From Rhododendron vialii (Eukaryota > Streptophyta > Magnoliopsida > Ericales > Ericaceae), in assembly GCF_030253575.1 (NCBI RefSeq), contig NC_080559.1:5478501-5542500 (forward strand): a DNA stretch of 64,000 nucleotides, read 5' to 3'. The translations under genes and the position numbers were made by a program. Positions within the stretch are counted from its first letter, which is position 1, and each line of letters starts with the position of its first letter. Shown here piece after piece: positions 31,869-44,515 of the stretch. The notes under the pieces are model-generated. The model saw only the letters and a program-made list of their open reading frames with translations. It did not search any database and was not told the DNA's origin.

Positions 31869-34569
31869 TCATCGAGCACTTTGTGTTTCTTTCGAATCCT
31901 GAAGCTGTTCCAATTCCTTCACCACTTCATACATGTTGGGCCTGAACTTCAGGTCCATGGACAAACATCGGACTGCGAGGTTGGCTGCCTTATAGGCAGT
32001 ATCCAAAGAGTACTGGCCTTCGAGACGGGGGTCGAGGATGCGAAAGATTTTACGCTTGTTGCCCAAATAGGGTTTGGCCCATTCCACCATATTGTGTTCT
32101 CCGGACGGCCTATTCTTGTCCACTGCTCGTCGGCCTGATAGCATTTCAAGCAGAACTACTCCAAAGCTATAAACATCACTCTTGGCGGTCAAATGACCTA
32201 GAATAGGCAAACGTAGAATTACTACATGGACAACAAGAAACGATGACTGCATGATATAGAAGGTTAAAAATGGTGTTTTAATAGAAGCTAATTAAAGAAA
32301 TACATCAGTTAAGCACTACCATTTTGAGGCGGGCATAAGCTGGTCCAAACACCCTGAATTAAAACAAAAACGCTACAACTTTGCAAACCCTTTTTACTTA
32401 TTGATGTTTGAATGGGTCATAATTGAGTGTGTTAATGACACCCCCTCATGTGAGTAAAATTGGTCAAATTTTGTTAGTTTGTATAGCATCACTCTTTTGC
32501 AAAAAGTAATACTACTTGTCAAGTTCAGTCCCCAACCAAAACTAACAAAGAGAGCAAAACAAGTCAAAAAGAGAAGCACCATTAATCCGTTATTCTAGAG
32601 TATTGACTTTGTCTCTTATCTCTCTCTTGGACATTTGTGCAAGTGGACACAAGTTTGGGAGCTGGTGGACCTTCCATTATAATTCCACAACCACATACAA
32701 GCATAAAATAGATACAATGGTCCAAACCAGTGTCCCTTTAGGTCTGGAACTTGAAATTTTTTCAAAGGGTAAGCCAGGTGGGTCAGAAGAAAGAGAAACA
32801 TGAGTCGAAAAGAACATATAAGGACATGCAAACAGGAAAAAGTCCACATGCATTGAGTCATACCGGTGGCTAGATACTCTGGAGCTGCGTATCCGTAGGT
32901 CCCCATGACCCTGGTGGAGACATGGCTCTTGTCGCTTGTCGGCCCATCCTTAGCCAAGCCAAAATCAGAAAGCTTCGCATTGTAGTTCTAAGAATATATC
33001 ATAAAATGGTTATCAGAACAACACGAGACTGAATTTAACTTTCTAGGATTGGAAATACGAGTAGTAACAAATTTTGTGTTTTGTAGAACATACGGAATCA
33101 AGCAATATATTGGAAGTTTTGAAATCCCGATAAATGACTTTCGTTTCAGCACTGTGAAGAAAAGCAAGTCCCTTTGCAGCACCGAGAGCAACTTTTAGAC
33201 GAAGGTTCCAAGGAAGAGGTTGGAAGTAAGAACGTTCTGTTACACAACAATTTGATCTCTCATTACAAAGTTACCATATAGGACAAATTTGGGGTTTTAA
33301 GTCTTAAGGATGGGTAAAAAGAACTCACTCCTGAATAAATGATTCTCTAAGCTGCCCCTAGGCATGAATTCATACACAAGAAGCCTGTGTTCATCCTCCA
33401 AGCAATACCCAACGAGTTTCACGAGATGCGGGTGAGAAAACTGCCCCAGATAATTCACTTCCGCCTGCAGGACCAGTAATCAGCAAAAAATTACAAATCA
33501 AATCAGAGTAACGTGCTTTGTTACCAATCTATTTCGGACATCTTCAAACCTCAACCGAAAAAACAAATGAAGAGAAAGGGCCTGAGGAATTTTCTTTGAG
33601 TAGGCGATTAAACAAATGCTCAATCATTAACAAAAAATTGCAAGTTGCCCTTGTAATGCAAAGACCAAAAATGCGCCCAAAGCAAGGCATGCAGCCAATG
33701 CCAATTCTTTTGTCATATATGGCAAAATTGCCATTTTCGAGATAGAGAGAGATGGAAAGAAATAACAAAGCATGGGTGCAGCACCTTTGCCAAAAAAATT
33801 TTTTGGCAAAAAGACAATATTCATTGTCCAAAAATGAGAATAGCAATGGCAAAATGGCATTCATGGGTGTGGATGCTCAATATATTGAGCATCTCCAGTT
33901 GTGTGCTAAAAACACAAGCAAAAGCCAAATTTGGCAAGAGCTTTTAAGTAACCATCTTCAATGTCAGCCAATCTCTTGCCAAATCCAATCTATGGAAAAT
34001 CATGTATCAAATTTGGTTGCCAAATTCGGCAAAGGTCTCTATCAACCTGATGGAACCCACAAATAGTTTTCCATATTGTGAAGTACAAAGACGAAATGGC
34101 ATTTAAAATTGAAGCAAGATTGCCAAATTAAAGCATTTGGTGTTGTAGCATGCCAAAATTTGACTTTCGCATTGCCATTTTGGGCCTTTGGGATAAACCA
34201 CATGAGATGCTCTACTATCCAGCGAAAAGAATGAACCCCTCACCAGCCATTCTCTGTGACCTTGGAAACCATCTTGGTTAAGCCTTTTCACAGCAACAAC
34301 AATACCAGTCCCCGGCTTTGCGGCTGTATAAGAGCCCTCGTCTATCCAACCCTTGAAAACTGAACCAAATCCACCTTCTCCTAGTACGCTATCCGGACGG
34401 AAGTTCCTTGTGGCCATTTTCAGATCAGAAAAGGTAAAGCTCTTCAAATTAGCAGACTGCAAGATTTCGCCCTCATTCCGAGGAGTCAGAGGCACAGAAA
34501 CCGATGACCCTTTACTGACAGAGCCACTTAGATCAGTGCCATCCGTGCTAACAGGTTTTGAATTCACCC
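31869..34569 (-). CDS. Receptor-like cytoplasmic kinase of the APK1/PBL type (RLCK-VII), five recognised exons, first exon not found
   Basis: Minus-strand exons are 34569-34244, 33464-33329, 33236-33094, 32987-32864 and 32197-31869. All have GT-AG junctions and agreeing phases and give about 353 residues to a stop after ETQSAR. Order: linker with [19 protein letters not shown]; glycine loop [12 protein letters not shown]; catalytic Lys in [24 protein letters not shown]; catalytic loop [17 protein letters not shown] in [24 protein letters not shown]; then subdomain XI. All catalytic residues are present. The family phosphorylates immune signalling partners at the plasma membrane after N-myristoylation. 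The short MGxC-coding exon 1 that supplies this was not found up to the next gene, so the copy may be truncated or use another start. An unspliced read-through would give a 46-residue non-homologous start (from 34708). Intron 2 holds a GAGCATCTC-type MITE. Confidence 0.85.
33887..34215. mobile_element. GAGCATCTC-ended MITE in the kinase intron
   Basis: The left end GAGCATCTCCAGTTGTG and the right end (inverse of GAGCATCTCATGTGG) are inverted. The body is rich in TTTGGCAA/TTGCCAAA motifs. No clear target duplication. The GCCAAA-rich sequence extends left to about 33620, so the true left end may lie there. Confidence 0.5.
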
Positions 34570-34753
34570 CTGGGAAAGCCAACGCAAAATATTTCCAAAT
34601 GTCAGCTCTCACAATGGGACCTTGGTGTACATAGGGAATAGATGCGAAAAAAACTGAGTCAAGATCATCTGGCACATGCTCTATTTCCAAAAAAAAAATT
34701 CGCAGCAACTTGATTCTTCATGGAAAAGGGACGAAGATGGAGCTCCTTAATTT

Positions 34754-34875
34754 GAAAATTTTGGACACATCGGTTATTTGTAACGCCCTCTCACGTGGAT
34801 GGGTCCCATGTATGTGTAGGTCTCGCATCATGTGAGAGTAGCGTTGCAAATAGCCGTTGTACCTAAATTTTGGTG
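34754..34875. repeat. Short foldback repeat, about 120 bp
   Basis: AAAATTTTGG..ACATCGGTTATTTG at the left is inverted as CAAATAGCCGTTGTACCTAAATTTTGG at the right, with CTCTCAC/GTGAGAG inside. Confidence 0.6.
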
Positions 34876-35903
34876 TTCTTGAGTAGGGGCTTGAGAAAAT
34901 GGGATCGTTTACATATATATATATATATTGTAAAGTTGGGTAAAATAAATAATATCATCCTATTTTGTCTATTGTTTGGTGCAACATGGTAAAAGAAAGT
35001 AATAAAATAACAATATTTTGAGATTTGAGAAGTGAGGGGGCATTCTCCACATTTGAAGAGAGAGAAAGGAAATTTGAGGGGTGACTTCAAATTATTTGGT
35101 GTTTGAGGGATCTGTTAGAGCACTTATTTTATATCTAATCCCTCAAATTTTCTAACATTTGAGGTTTGAGGGGATCTGCTGAAATGCCCTTAGAAAAATA
35201 GAATGCATGTAGAACTTACGACTTCTTAATCCTTTCTCCTCCTCCTCCTTTTTCCTATTCTTCTGCTCCTCCTCCTCCTCCTCCTCCTTTTTCCTATTCT
35301 TCTGAAAACATCAAATAACTTTCTTAGATGAGCTTGGGGTTAACAAAGAAATTAAATGAACAGAGGAAACATTAAGCACATAACACATGTGCACAATAAG
35401 CACAAAACACACGTGCATACATATATAAATCCCCTACTATAGTCTTTGTAGCAAGGCACATGGCCAAAAAGAGCCACACCTTCACTATATATGTATATTT
35501 AACTAAACTCTCTGTATACTTTCTCATGGTAAATAAAGCTGCTTAGATTATACGAGGAAGAATAGAAACAAAGCCCATAAAAGACAATCTTTTACAGAGT
35601 TGTTCGTTTCTTTATGCCTTAATTTAGTTTAGTTTTTGGTGGTGTATTATAAAAATTACTTGAATAAATGTGTTCAAAGAGTGAATAGAGACGAAGAATA
35701 TAGACATGGATCAAAGGAACAGGGAAAAGGGTACATGTATTTTATTCTATAAAGTTACTCAAACAGTAAGTTAATAAAAGGAGACGTACTCTATGTACGG
35801 ATGTAGTAGTTTTTGCCTTCAGCTGCTTAGAATCATGGACACATTGAAAGAGATGAATCAAGCTCCCCAAACATGAAAATTTGGAACATTTTAAAGAAGG
35901 TAA

Positions 35904-36280
35904 GGCTCCGTTTGTTTCGATGTAACATGTAAAATATTTTTTCAGAAAACAAACTTCAAACTTTTATTTTTTTGTGTTTGATTGGCGCTTGAAAATATTT
36001 TCAGAAATCAACAAAATAGTATAGAGAGAGAGGGGGGAGCTCAAACGGAGGAGAGATATGAGATTATTGGAATTGGACGTGGGTTAGGACTGACGATCGA
36101 GGAAACTTTGCAGTAGAAGGTAGCGAGTTCATTTAGGAAAATAACTTACGGAAGATTTAAGGTTAAGTCATTTTCATCCAATTGATGGAAAATGTTTTCC
36201 TCATTTTTTACACAACCAAACACCAAAAAATAGGTAAAACATTTTACCGGAAAATATTTTACGTCCAAACAAACGGAGCC
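35904..36280. mobile_element. PIF/Harbinger-like MITE, 377 bp, TAA target duplication
   Basis: Ends GGCTCCGTTTGTTTCGATGT and the inverse of GGCTCCGTTTGTTTGGACGT, both followed by AAAATATTTT. TAA on each side (35901-35903 and 36281-36283). Tourist-type MITEs use a TAA/TTA target. Confidence 0.75.
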
Positions 36281-36625
36281 TAAATATTTCTGGAGCAACA
36301 GGAGAAGAAAGCAATTTTCCCTGCGTCTTGAGAAATAAATGCCCTTAGCTTCTGGCTTAATTCATTCAAAGGGAGCTGGAATCGGTTGACTCGCTTTCGT
36401 GAAGAGAGACTAGCAACTGAAGGCAGCCACTAAGTTGCAACTCTAGGGTATCGAGCAAGCAAGCAAGCTGAAGGAATTACGTAGAAAAATAGAAGGGAGC
36501 AGCAATGTAAGTATACACAAATACACCATGTGGATGTCAATCTCATTGTTAGTCTGCCAAACTGTGAGAAACTTTCGTAGGTAAAATTCTCTCTTGAGTA
36601 GCTTTCAGCCTTTCAACACACACAA

Positions 36626-36630
36626 CCCCC

Positions 36631-36661
<31 letters not shown>

Positions 36662-36671
36662 AAAAAAAAAA
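36626..36671. repeat. C26 followed by A20 homopolymer run
   Basis: Twenty-six C (36626-36651) directly followed by about twenty A (36652-36671). The exact lengths may reflect sequencing or assembly limits. Confidence 0.85.
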
Positions 36672-36874
36672 CTACTCGCAAAATATACGTTGGATTCCTA
36701 CGGTCCTACCACACCATCCTGTTTTGAATATAGGATACTTACCTTTTCGACACATGGAGTTTGCATGATTCATTATCATTTTTGCAGTTCCAATAACTTA
36801 GCAATTGCAGCCTATGAAAGAAGAGAAGAGAAGGCAAGAAGGGATATGTTGCCATCGTATTTAGAAAGAATTTG

Positions 36875-39800
36875 TCAAAGTATGGACAAACATACCTCTT
36901 TCAAATAGAACGCATCCATTCTAGGGCAGTCTGATATGTGAATCTTGCTAAGCTGTGACAATTGATCATCTATAGGATGAGTGGAGTCGCAAAACCTCCT
37001 CAGACGTGGTAGATGACAAAGTTCCAATTCTATCAACTGAGGGAACAAAGTTTTCTCTATTTCTCTAACTTGTCCATCTTCTATTTCTTCTTCCCCGTCA
37101 ACTACTACTACCATCTCCAAGCAATTTCTAATTATTAGTTTTTGGAGATTCACAAGACCACCAGCCATTGAAAAATGGAACATATTTCTCAAACTTCCAC
37201 AATCTTCCACTTCGAGTTCTTTCAGCTTAAAGAATGAGAAGGCTGAAAGTTCACTGCCCCATACGTCATCCAAATTCTTTAACCCTTTTAGTTCCAATAA
37301 CTCCAAGCTATGAAATGTAACCTGCAATGCAAAGCAGCACAATCATGTCAACAATCTCATGAGGAAAAGGACGATAAAAAAGAAATGACTTTACGTTCCA
37401 ATTTATAATTAACGCAAGACTCGCTGGCATCTCTATAATCTATTCATGCAAATTAGAGTTTGCTTTCATGAGTTCCACATTATTTTGTATTAAAAAGAAA
37501 AAAAATCAAAGACTATAAACATATTTTTTGACAAATTTTGAGCAAGATACTTTGTAAATGTGGGTTACTTTAAGCTTTAAAATTATGTCGAGTTACTAGC
37601 CCTAGCCTACATGGTGAAAGGGTTATGTATGGCAGTGATGAAGAATAACAATCAAATTAGTAAACATATCTTTGCAACACAATATTATTTAGTTATTTAT
37701 TTATTTTTAAATTCAATTGTTTCCCTTTGAAATTTTGCCAGACTGCTTGCACAAACATACAGTACTTGTTTTCCCACATAACAATATAGCAATTAAAATT
37801 ACAACATCTTTTTCTTGACGATTAAAAAGGGAGAGGAAAAACATATGCATGCATACCTTTGGGGGGAAAAGAGAAAGGAAGCCAATATCGTTGGCTTGTT
37901 CTGAATTGGAAGACATATTACTGTCCTTGTGGATGAGGTGGTTTAACTGTCCTAGATCTCGGAGTCGCATGACTTTCAATTGAGGGAAATCAATCTGGTC
38001 AATCCCTCGACAGAAACCCATGAGACGTGGTAGACTCACAAGAGAAAAGTATTCCAACTTCGGGAACTCGATTTTGTTGGTTGCAACATGCACATCTTCT
38101 CGTTGCTCCTTCCCAAAAACTTCTTCCATCCTATCACAGCCCTTTATGCTAAGACTTTTGAGTTGAGTGAGAGATCCCACAACTGGTAGCTGGAAGAGAT
38201 TTCCCAATCTTCCACAATTGTCAACATCAATTTCAGTTAGTTTCCCAAACGAACCCGCGGGAACTGGGCCGCGACATATCTCTCTTAAATTAGGAAGCAT
38301 GGAGAGTTTCAATTCTTCAAGGATCGGGAAAACAACAGGAGTAGGAGCAGCAGGTAGTTGGACCACATACATTGTATTGGCAAGATATTCTGGTGTATCA
38401 CAGTCATGGATTTCCAGATGCTTCAATCGTTGGATTCCATTTACCCCATCTCGGAGTAGTAACTCTCTCACCAGATCATTGCATCCTTTCCCAGTAAGAA
38501 TTAGACAATCACTACTCCCTAAGAGTGAACCAATCCCTCCACAATCCGACGGGATCGTAGTCCACGCTGTGACTATCAACTGCCTCTTGTATTGGTCGAT
38601 ACATCGGTTGTGTCCACCTTTATCGCCAATTAAAAGCTTGTAAGTCGTTAGTTTGCTAGATATTGGGATCTTTGGGATAAGCACATCACATGTTATACAG
38701 ATCTCTAAAGTATTTAAATTGGACAAGGACAACTCCCTTAGATTTGCATTTCTCCCTTCTTCGTTGCCTTCTCCTTCCCAATCCCTAAATTTGCTATGGA
38801 AGATGTATAGTTCTTCTAAACGTACCAGGCGTGATATGACTCCTGGCAGTATTCTATTCAGTGACCAAGTGTTGTCCAGATCTAACAACCTTAAGTTAAC
38901 CAGTTCACCAATTTCTTCTGGTAGCTCATCAATCGATGAACCCTGAAAGCTGAGAATTTCTAGATTCAACAAGTCTCCAATTGCAGAAACATTATCCAAC
39001 CTGCCCCCAAACCTTTGAAGAGACAAGGTTCGAAGGTTCCTCAAGGATTGAAGTGTCAGGATGCCATCATAATTAATAAGTTCCAAAACTTTAAGTTTCT
39101 CCATCCCCTCAAAAAAATTGCACGGTAGTTTCTCAACTTTCTTGCATTCTAAGAGCAAAAACTCAAGATTTGGACATGTTGATCTTTCAGGAAGCCCTGT
39201 AATTTTCTCTGATATCACCGAAATGGAAATACAATGCTCATATGTACCCTTGTTTGGCCACTCAGATACTTCACCATGGCATACTAGAGCACCTTTATCT
39301 TTGGATGCTATAGATATCCCCATATCGCGCACTATGTCATGCACTTTCACACATTTATCATTTTCACCATCTAGTAGTAAATAACGACTCTTTAGATCAT
39401 CAACCAAAGTAAAAACTCGATCCCTTGCTTTTCTCATTTCGTTTATCCCATCCAAAAGGGATAATCCCAATGCGTATCTAGCCAAATCTTCAAGAAGGAT
39501 AGATTTATCTTCTTCAAATAAGCAACAAAGCAAAAGGAGGCACTTACCTTCCTCATCCTCTACATAATTGTAACTCAGCTCTAGAAATGAAGACAAATGC
39601 CCATGCGCAGGAGTGTTGCTTGTACAAGATAGCCGATCAAGCATGTCTTCCAAGAAACCCTTAATGAAATTTCCCCTACCTATTTTTGAAAATGTGCTAC
39701 CAATAATTACTAACGCAAGAGGTAAACCTCCACATTTATTCACGATCTGTTTGGCTATGGGTCTCAAATCTGGAGCATCAGCTAAATCACCAGAATTCTC

Positions 39801-40769
39801 CCTGAATAGCTGCCATGCTTCATCTTCCGACAAGGTTGCAAGAGTGATCTCCTTTTTAGTTGGTAGATCATGCCACAAATCTCGAGTCCGCGATGTATAA
39901 AGAATTTTGACATTCTTATTAGCACCTCGCAAAGGAATTCCAATGGTATCTAGAGCAAGTTCCACCCTAATGTCATCTAGTATAACAAGAATTTTCTTGT
40001 TATCCTGCAGAAGTCTCTGATGTAGGAGAGGAGCACCTACTATCGGGCTCTCCATGTCACCAAGTTTCAAACCAAGCATGTCTGCAATGGAAGCTTGAAT
40101 CTTGCTTAGGTTTGGTTTTTTGCCGACCATGGCCATTGCAACTTGATCAAAGAGTTTATTTCCTTTTGCTCTTTCTGCAACTTCTTTTGCCATTGTTGTC
40201 TTGCCCACACCAGCCATCCCGCAAATTTCAATCAAGTCGATCTGGTCATGCTTTAGAGCCTTAATGATCTCTTCCATATTAAGCCTTCGATCAGACTTCA
40301 ACGCCTTAAAATTCTCCACATGTGGCAAGCTGTAGGCCGATATAACATAATCGAAGCCAGCAGCCTCGAGGTCAACAACCACCTTGGTATTCTTCACAGC
40401 TTTCCTGCTGAGTGAGTAAAGCAGTTTGAGATTGGGGCACCATCCATTCAAACACCCTTCTTTGACTTTGGCCTTGTCTTGAATAATTCCCTCAACCTGA
40501 TTACTCGTGACCTCATTTGCATTCAGCCAAGCCTCGACATTTAGACCGGTATCACGCACTTGTCGGCGGCCTTCATTCACCCCCCGTTGCACCAATTCTC
40601 GTGTCCTTTGAAGCTCCTCCAATTCAGTTTCAAGTTTCTTAATGTTGTTGTTGAAGCAACACATATAAGTCAATTGGCGCCTGATTGGAGCAACCACACA
40701 ATCTTCAATTTTCCCTCGAGGAATGTCCTTACCTTTTCCGGAAAAGGTAAGAGGAGTTGCTTCAGCCAT
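36875..40769 (-). CDS. CC-NB-LRR disease resistance protein, RPS2/At4g27190-like, two exons
   Basis: Exon 1 is 40769-37857 (971 codons), donor AAAG|GTATGC. Exon 2 is 37321 down to a stop at 36875, acceptor TTGCAG, phase 0. Total is about 1,119 residues. The start is MAEATPLTFSGKGKD. The N-terminal coiled coil has LETELEELQRTRELVQRGV. NB-ARC motifs: P-loop GMAGVGKTT (about 184-192), kinase 2 ILVILDDI, RNBS-B KILYTSRT, GLPLALVIIG, and VHDIVRDMG as the MHD region. LRRs are irregular. Exon 2 adds an LRR block (VTFHSLELLELKGLKNLDDV). Near its end FYLKE is followed by a good donor (GAG|GTATGT, exon edge 36896), so the true last exon may lie further downstream and the stop at 36875 would then be intronic. 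The family acts as intracellular immune receptors. All core motifs look intact. Confidence 0.9.
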
Positions 40770-41343
40770 CTCGATTTTTTCGTTTTCTTGTTTTTTTTTA
40801 CCTTTTTCTCTTTTGGTACTTCAAAGAAATGAAAAAAAATAAAAGATGGAAAGCCAAAAGACAGCAAGAACAAAAGCAAATAGTAGGGCAAGCTGAAATG
40901 AAATCGGATGTGAACTACAGGCATTAAAGAGCAGGTAAAATCGATCGGTTGGGGAAGAAAGTGAATTAATAGCCAAATCAAAGACAACAACAATGAAAGC
41001 AAATTAATAGCAAGGAAAATGAGCAGAGAGAGAGAGAGATGACAGTTACGAGCTCAAGCATAAGAAATTTGAGACGAGGGTAAAATCGATCGGTTGGGGA
41101 AGAAAGTGAAGGAGGAGAGAGAAGAGGTCTGAGGTTTGGTACTTGGGAGTACAGATTTGAGAGAGAGATAGAGAGAGAGGTAAGAGAGGTAAACTGAAGA
41201 AAGCAGATACGGGGAGGCAGAGAGAGAGAGAGAGAGAGAGAGACGGCGTGGGGGGAGGAGAAGGACTCTGTAGAGTCTGTACAGCAGGCAAGCCTCTAGA
41301 GCCGCACAAGCCTCTGTGGTAAAGACTTTTGGAGATTAATTAA

Positions 41344-41743
41344 GAGCATGTCCACCAGATTCTTTACTTTCTCTTTTTCGCTTAAGTAGAGAGGAAATTT
41401 AGAAAAAAAACCTGTGCAGCCTAGTCACTCTCAGTATTATACCTTCGGCTGCAAAGACTCGGTACTTTTGGCGATGGACTGTAGCTAGGTAAAAAATAAA
41501 GAATTAATATTTCAGTCTCTCTCGTCCAGACAAAGAGTAAATAATTAATATTTGAGTCTCTCTCCTCCACTTTATCCCCCCTCTCTCTCTACATTCATAC
41601 CCATCTTTATAATTAATTGCAAATATTTGGACGGATAGAGATAGGATAGAGAGACTGCTGCGTGGTGAGAAGAAAAGGTAGATAGGTAAAATAATTTTTG
41701 TACCTTTTTAGTAGGTATTTAGCTATTATTGATGTACATGCTC
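41344..41743. mobile_element. PIF/Harbinger-like (Tourist) MITE, 400 bp, TAA target duplication
   Basis: Left end GAGCATGTCCACCAG and right end inverse of GAGCATGTACATC, with TAA on both sides (41341-41343 and 41744-41746). Confidence 0.75.
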
Positions 41744-42774
41744 TAAGGCCGCTGTTTTGAGTTTTGTTCACCTAATTAACAGAGTGAACATTTTCCCTTT
41801 TTAATGGCTAAAATAGTATGAATTCCACCACAAAATAATATCATTCTTATCAAAAGTGTATTGCATAATAAGCATGACATTATTTTTTGATATGATCCAC
41901 ACTATTACCAATAAAAGGAGGATAATATGTTCACTCTATTTTAAGAAGATGAACAAAATTGCACTTGTTATTTTGACATTTTTTTTTAACGTCACTCCCC
42001 TGCAAGTATATTTTTGTTTGAATATACTTACATGGGAATGGCGTTAACAAAAAACAATGAGTGGCAAAATCATTTCCCTAAAATTATAATTGTAAATTCT
42101 ATCCACCTTACGCGAAAAACTCCACCAATTATGAATTCCACTGTGCGTATATTGTAGTAAACTGAATCGTTTATCTTGTAAAGCTTGTAGAGTATTATAT
42201 TTTCACAAAAATTAGCTTTATTAGACATGGATAGATATATAAAAAATTGAAGTTTGGTTTAAAAAATCGACAATAGATAAGTTTAAAGTTTAACTATCCA
42301 TAGTCGTATATTTTATAAACTAAAATTTAATTTTTGATATACATATCGACATTGATATCTGATAATTTTTTTTTTTCAATGAATGTAATACTATGAGGGC
42401 TCTACAAGATGATCCGTTAAGATTATTGAAAAAAAAAATGCACGGTGAGACCCGCAATGTGTGTGGAAATAATTTTAAACCTATGATTTACATCAGCGGT
42501 GTAAACATTTGTTTTCTCCAAATCAGTTACATTATGCCACCCGGTCATGTTAAATTAATTGGGACCGCTATTTTGATAACGTGGCACAATACAATTGATT
42601 TGGAGAAAATAAATATTTTATATTTATATAACCGGTGTATATAATTTATTATCTTTCTTTTTTTCTTCTTATTTTTGCCTTTACCTTTTATTTTTGCTTT
42701 TTGCTTTTTTTATTGTTTTGCTTTTTCCATTGTTTCCTCCTTTTGCCGAAAAGCAGAGACACACCCCAACCCAT

Positions 42775-42995
42775 GAGAAATTTTTCGGTGCCGGATGTAT
42801 ATATCCCACGTGTTATTCGCTCGGTACATTTGAATTGTTTAATACACTTTTGGATAACTTGGATTCAAATTCTTTCTCTTCTCTCACCCCAACACTTCTC
42901 TTTCTCATTTTTCTCTCTCTAAAATTGGAGCCATCAAAAAACACAATAGACAGCTCAGATGCGCCAAAACTACCACGGCATTGAAATTTTTTCTC
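42775..42995. mobile_element. GAGAAATT-type foldback MITE, 221 bp
   Basis: Starts GAGAAATTTTTCGGTGCCGG and ends GGCATTGAAATTTTTTCTC, the same termini as the 25267 copy, with a more decayed interior. No target duplication is evident. Confidence 0.7.
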
Positions 42996-43104
42996 ACACA
43001 CTCACATTTTTCTCTTCTCTTTTCACATGGATAAAACCCTACAATTTTTCTCTTCTGTATCACTCTCTCGTGTGGGACTAATTATTTCGCTGCCGAATCA
43101 AAGC

Positions 43105-43243
43105 CCTAACCTCCCATCGCCGTCTCCATCATCGACCACTGTGTCGGCTCTGATCCTTGTCGTCATTTCCCTAACCTCGTGCAGCCATCTCCATCATCGG
43201 CCATTGTGCCGGCTCTAATCCTCATCGTCGTCGTCCTGCCACC
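43105..43243. repeat. Tandem duplication, unit about 70 bp
   Basis: CCCTAACCTC, GCC.TCTCCATCATCG.CCA, TGTG.CGGCTCT and ATCCT.. phrases occur twice in the same order. It creates short proline/serine-rich frames on both strands that I do not regard as genes. Confidence 0.75.
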
Positions 43244-43417
43244 TAAGGGACGTCTAGGAGAGAGAGAGAGGGGTATTGGTGGTGATCGGACAAGGGTGGT
43301 CGCCAGCATCCATGGCTTCCAATTTGTGTATAGTGCATGGGCAACTTTGTCCAAAAATTAAAATAGAGTGGACCTCAACCCTTAAAAAAATGTAAAAGTG
43401 GACCTCGGTGGGTTTGG

Positions 43418-43775
43418 ATTGAAAAGTCAAATGATTTATTTTTTTGTCTTTATTTGATTTTTTTTTTCATTTGTTTGTTTTTCCGTCAAACTTTTGTAAC
43501 ATATTGATTCGTCTCGACGAAAGAATTGAAAAAGTAAATTTTTTTAATCAAAACTCATAATTTTTTGAAAAAAAACAAAAATAAGCCAATAAGACAACTT
43601 TTTTTTTAAATTTGAGTTTCGATCAAAAAATTTTACTTTTCCAATTCCTCTTGTCGAAACAAATCAATAAGTTACAAAAGTTTGATGCAAAACTACCAAA
43701 TGCAAAAAAAAATTAAATAGAGACAAAAAAAAATTACTGTTTGACTTTAAAACCAAATGAGAAATAATAGGTGAA
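43418..43775. mobile_element. AT-rich foldback MITE, about 350 bp
   Basis: Arms share AAAAGTCAAA..., TTTTGTCT.TATTT, CAAACTTTTGTAAC.TATTGATT and GTCTCGACGA / TTGTCGAAACAA in inverse order. It resembles the split foldback at 19011-19590 in arm design (TTTGTC tracts, TCGTC.CGA core). Confidence 0.6.
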
Positions 43776-44472
43776 CGGGGCTTTGGTCCAAATTGACATA
43801 ATAGACTATATTAAATGAAAAATTCTAAAATCAGTCTAATGAATTGATAATAATAAATATGTGAATGTATATTAAAGAACGTATAAAATACGCAAAAATA
43901 CTTATTTTTTTTATTTTTTAATGTATTTATCATCAATCCAATAAATTGACAATAACAAGATCAATATTAAATTAGTCTATATTCTACATTTCTAGTCTAT
44001 ATTCTACTCAGTAGCTCTACAATATGGACAAATGCAATCATCGAAATGGTGATTGACAAAAAAATAAATAAATAATGATCGAAATGGATCCAAAATAAGA
44101 TCGGGAGTGGTTCTCTCCTACACAGAGATTTTTTTGTGCAAATCGGGTGTCCGGGCGGGACGGAAACGGGGCATCAAAAAAATACCCGATCAGGGTCAGA
44201 TCGAAAACGGATCCATGATCCATGTAACAATTTTCGAGTCGGGACTGTGGTACACGAAAACCAGCCCCGCTCCGCCCCGCCCCGCTCCTTTGCTATTCCT
44301 GCTACAGGCGAGGATGAAACTGTCGGTTTTTCTTCTTCACAAACTCCTGGTAGAGCACGCGGCTGAAATGTTGCCACGAGGTCTAGCCATCTGCCATTCC
44401 CCTGGCTTCTTCACCCTCCACGCCCCCGCCATTTCTCCTCCTTCAACCTCCAAATCTCCGCCGAAACCCTAA

Positions 44473-44473
<1 letters not shown>

Positions 44474-44512
<39 letters not shown>
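44474..44512 (+). repeat. (CT)n tract in the DnaJ gene leader
   Basis: CT run about 50-90 bp upstream of the start codon. The pseudogene copy has a CT run at the same relative place (about 18009-18036), so it predates the duplication. Confidence 0.9.

Positions 44513-44515
<3 letters not shown>

Larger units (their letters stand above)
34570..36874. other. Spacer between the kinase and the second NLR
   Basis: I searched the minus strand for a myristoylation exon starting ATGGGNA.. and found none. The stretch has a foldback at about 34754-34875, a PIF/Harbinger-like MITE (35904-36280), CTCCTCCTC repeats at about 35237-35300 and a C26A20 run (36626-36671). The last exon(s) of the second NLR, if any, would also fall here. 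Confidence 0.4.

Noticed and set aside
43027-43361. Pro/Ser-rich short frames on both strands
   Set aside because: They arise from a two-unit duplication of a CATC/CCTC-rich sequence and have no homology I recognise.
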